Assembly (NCBI GenBank): GCA_009469665.1
Contig: SSTB01000197.1
Span: 1-6,041, forward strand
Length of the DNA stretch: 6,041 bases
Direction of reading: 5' to 3'
Source of the DNA: Azonexaceae bacterium
GTDB taxonomy: Bacteria > Pseudomonadota > Gammaproteobacteria > Burkholderiales > Rhodocyclaceae
In this document: in pieces, positions 4,745 to 6,041 of the stretch
Layout: each line of letters begins with the position of its first letter
Position numbering within the stretch: position 1 is the stretch's first letter
Translations under genes and position numbers: made by a program
The notes under the pieces: generated by a model
Told to the model about the DNA's origin: nothing
Database searches by the model: none
Seen by the model: only the letters and a program-made list of their open reading frames with translations

Positions 4745-5527
4745 ATGGAAGCCCTCGACTTCGCCCTGGTCGGCGCCGGTGCCTTTTTGGCCGGCGGCAT
4801 GAATGCCATCGCCGGGGGCGGCACCTTCTTCTCTTTCCCCGCCCTGCTGGCGGCCGGGGTGCCGCCGGTGATGGCCAATGCCAGCAATACCGTGGGCCTG
4901 TGCCCGGCGAGCCTGGTGAGTGCCTGGGCCTATCGGCGGGAAGCCTTGCGCCATGGGCGTTGGGCGGTGCTGCTGATGATCGTGTCGCTGATCGGCGGCA
5001 TCGCCGGCGGGCTCCTGCTGCTGGCCACCTCCAACGCCGCGTTTTCCCGCCTGATCCCCTGGCTGCTGTTGGTGGCTACGGCCCTGTTCGCCTTTTCCGG
5101 CCAGGTGTCGCGCATCGTGAAGTGGGTGAAAGGCCGGCTGGGCGGTGATATCCATTCCCGCAACCCGGGTGGCCCCGGCGGGGCGCTGTTCCAGTTTGCC
5201 GTGGCGGTGTATGGCGGATTTTTCGGCGCAGGCATGGGAATTCTGACCCTCGCTGCGCTGTCCATTCAGGGCTTCCAGGATATGCAGGAAATCAACGCCC
5301 TGAAGAACCTGACTTCGGGCATCAATTATTTCGTTGCGTCGGCCACTTTCATCATCGCCGGCGCCATTAGCTGGCCCCACACGGCAGTGATGCTGGTGAC
5401 CGCCATGGCCGGCGGCTACGCCGGCGCCGCCTTCGCCCGCCGCCTGCCGGCCCTCTGGCTCAAGCGCCTGGTGGTGGCCGTGGGCGCGAGCCTGACCGTC
5501 ATCTATTTCTTCAAGACCTATTTCTGA
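4745..5527 (+). CDS. TauE/SafE (TSUP) family membrane transporter
   Basis: A 260-residue, highly hydrophobic protein with about seven to eight predicted membrane segments, the usual size for the sulfite exporter TauE/SafE family. The two diagnostic half-repeats are visible. The N-terminal one has FLAGGMNAIAGGGTFFSFPA with NASNTVGL (about residues 14-59). The C-terminal one has YGGFFGAGMGILTLAALSIQ with NALKNL (about 157-194). The family moves sulfite, sulfoacetate or other organosulfur or small organic anions across the inner membrane; the substrate here is not readable. The ATG at 4745 puts the first membrane helix at residues 5-25, although a clear Shine-Dalgarno is lacking. Malate synthase begins 32 bases after the stop on the same strand with no terminator between, so the two are probably co-transcribed. 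That would suit export or uptake of a C2-type organic acid, but this is inference. Confidence 0.92.
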   Translation: MEALDFALVGAGAFLAGGMNAIAGGGTFFSFPALLAAGVPPVMANASNTVGLCPASLVSAWAYRREALRHGRWAVLLMIVSLIGGIAGGLLLLATSNAAFSRLIPWLLLVATALFAFSGQVSRIVKWVKGRLGGDIHSRNPGGPGGALFQFAVAVYGGFFGAGMGILTLAALSIQGFQDMQEINALKNLTSGINYFVASATFIIAGAISWPHTAVMLVTAMAGGYAGAAFARRLPALWLKRLVVAVGASLTVIYFFKTYF

Positions 5528-5548
5528 CCCTGTTTCAATTTTTTCACC

Positions 5549-5554
5549 AAGGAG
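5549..5554 (+). promoter_or_regulatory. Strong ribosome binding site of aceB
   Basis: AAGGAG lies five bases before the ATG at 5560 and fixes the malate synthase start. The 32-base gap after the TSUP stop also holds a short T-run (TTTTTT at 5540-5545), but with no hairpin before it, so it is not a terminator. Confidence 0.8.
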
Positions 5555-5559
5555 CAAGC

Positions 5560-6041
5560 ATGGCCCTCAATCTCCCCGCCGGTGTGCAGATCACCGCCCC
5601 CGTCAAGCCCGAATGGGAATCCATCCTGTCCACCGAAGCGCTGGCCCTGGTCGCCAAGCTGCACCGCGCCTTCGAGGCCCGTCGCCAGGAGCTGTTGAAG
5701 GCCCGCGTCGCCCGCCAGGCCCGCATCGATGCCGGCGAGATGCCCGATTTCCTGCCGGAAACCAAGGCCGTCCGCGAAGGCGACTGGAAGGTCGCCCCGG
5801 TGCCCGCCGCCCTGCAGTGCCGCCGCGTCGAAATCACCGGCCCGGTCGAAGCCAAGATGATCATCAACGCCTTCAATTCCGGCGCTGATTCCTACATGAC
5901 CGACTTCGAGGATTCCAACTCCCCCAACTGGGAAAACCAGATCCAGGGCCAGCTCAACCTGTACAAGGCCATTCGCCGCGAACTCAGCTTCAGCAACGAA
6001 GCCGGCAAGGAATACAAGCTCAATGACAAGATCGCCACCCT
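5560..6041 (+). CDS. aceB: Malate synthase A, 5' part (truncated by window edge)
   Basis: Malate synthase condenses glyoxylate with acetyl-CoA to give malate, the second step of the glyoxylate shunt used for growth on acetate, fatty acids and other C2 sources; the enzyme is cytoplasmic. The first 160 of the expected roughly 530 residues are present. They follow E. coli AceB closely in motif order: LLKARVARQARIDAGEMPDF (46-63), DWKVAPVPAAL (75-85), RRVEITGPVEAKMIINAFNS (88-107), YMTDFEDSNSPNWENQIQGQ (112-131), then NEAGKEYKL (146-154). The catalytic Arg region (CRVRGLH-like in AceB) lies just beyond the edge. The A isoform is indicated by this N-terminal layout, without the extra domain of malate synthase G. 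The start is fixed by AAGGAG five bases upstream. It is probably second in an operon with the TSUP transporter. No isocitrate lyase is in the window. Confidence 0.96.
   Translation, partial: MALNLPAGVQITAPVKPEWESILSTEALALVAKLHRAFEARRQELLKARVARQARIDAGEMPDFLPETKAVREGDWKVAPVPAALQCRRVEITGPVEAKMIINAFNSGADSYMTDFEDSNSPNWENQIQGQLNLYKAIRRELSFSNEAGKEYKLNDKIAT

Noticed and set aside
1188..4748. Identical TGATCCATGG at 1188-1197 and 4739-4748, covering the starts of the LysR and TSUP genes
   Set aside because: Ten bases including the near-obligatory palindrome CCATGG; there is no extended similarity on either side, so it is probably coincidence and not an insertion duplication.
4609..4887. Minus-strand open frame of 92 codons spanning the TSUP start
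   Set aside because: The N-terminal part is antisense to the TSUP gene and the rest falls in AT-rich non-coding DNA; no motif or ribosome site supports it.
4697..5557. 286-codon minus-strand open frame opposite the TSUP gene
   Set aside because: Translation is a His/Gly/Gln-rich low-complexity string typical of an antisense shadow; the plus strand carries unmistakable TSUP half-repeats.
5528..5559. Intrinsic terminator between TSUP and aceB suggested by the T-run
   Set aside because: No GC-rich hairpin precedes the TTTTTT, so there is no support for termination.

Overview
The window looks like chromosomal DNA of a high-GC betaproteobacterium. Rhodocyclales-type (Azoarcus/Thauera/Azospira relatives) is my best guess. 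It rests on base composition and on the look of the malate synthase A, LysR and TauE/SafE proteins, not on any search. Single 60-base lines counted by eye give about 75-83% G+C in core genes, against 37-38% in the segment around 2090-3050.

Layout. Positions 1-4533 read on the minus strand and 4745-6041 on the plus strand. On the minus strand, read 5'->3', come: (i) a RelE/HigB-type toxin gene (4533-4222) with an amber stop at codon 11, overlapping an intact XRE antitoxin gene (4238-3924); (ii) a small VapB-position antitoxin (3767-3528) and a PIN-domain VapC-type toxin (3525-3103), apparently intact; (iii) an AT-rich segment of about 1 kb, bounded by inverted copies of a GTGAAAGGGGCCAGG-type repeat, holding a gene fragment with no start (3051-2641) and an unrecognised 158-aa gene (2625-2149); (iv) a small helical, DUF1841-like protein (2038-1655); (v) a decayed DUF2784 membrane-protein gene (1621-1245); (vi) a LysR regulator (1195-293); and (vii) a DUF454/YbaN membrane protein coupled to it by a GTGA overlap and running off the left edge. 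On the plus strand a TauE/SafE (TSUP) permease is followed 32 bases later by malate synthase A (aceB), cut by the right edge.

Interpretation. The flanks (LysR-DUF454 on the left, TSUP-aceB on the right) look like stable core genome. The glyoxylate-shunt enzyme sits in a probable operon with a putative anion or organic-acid exporter. The 3.4 kb between them is an accessory patch of two type II toxin-antitoxin loci, a repeat-bounded AT-rich insert and two damaged genes. The most distinctive signals are the inverted-repeat-bounded AT-rich insert with a decapitated gene, and a toxin gene killed by a single nonsense codon next to an intact antitoxin. No tRNA, rRNA, CRISPR array or complete transposase was seen. 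I found no convincing new multi-gene system. The repeat-bounded insert and its unrecognised proteins are the best candidates for something undescribed.
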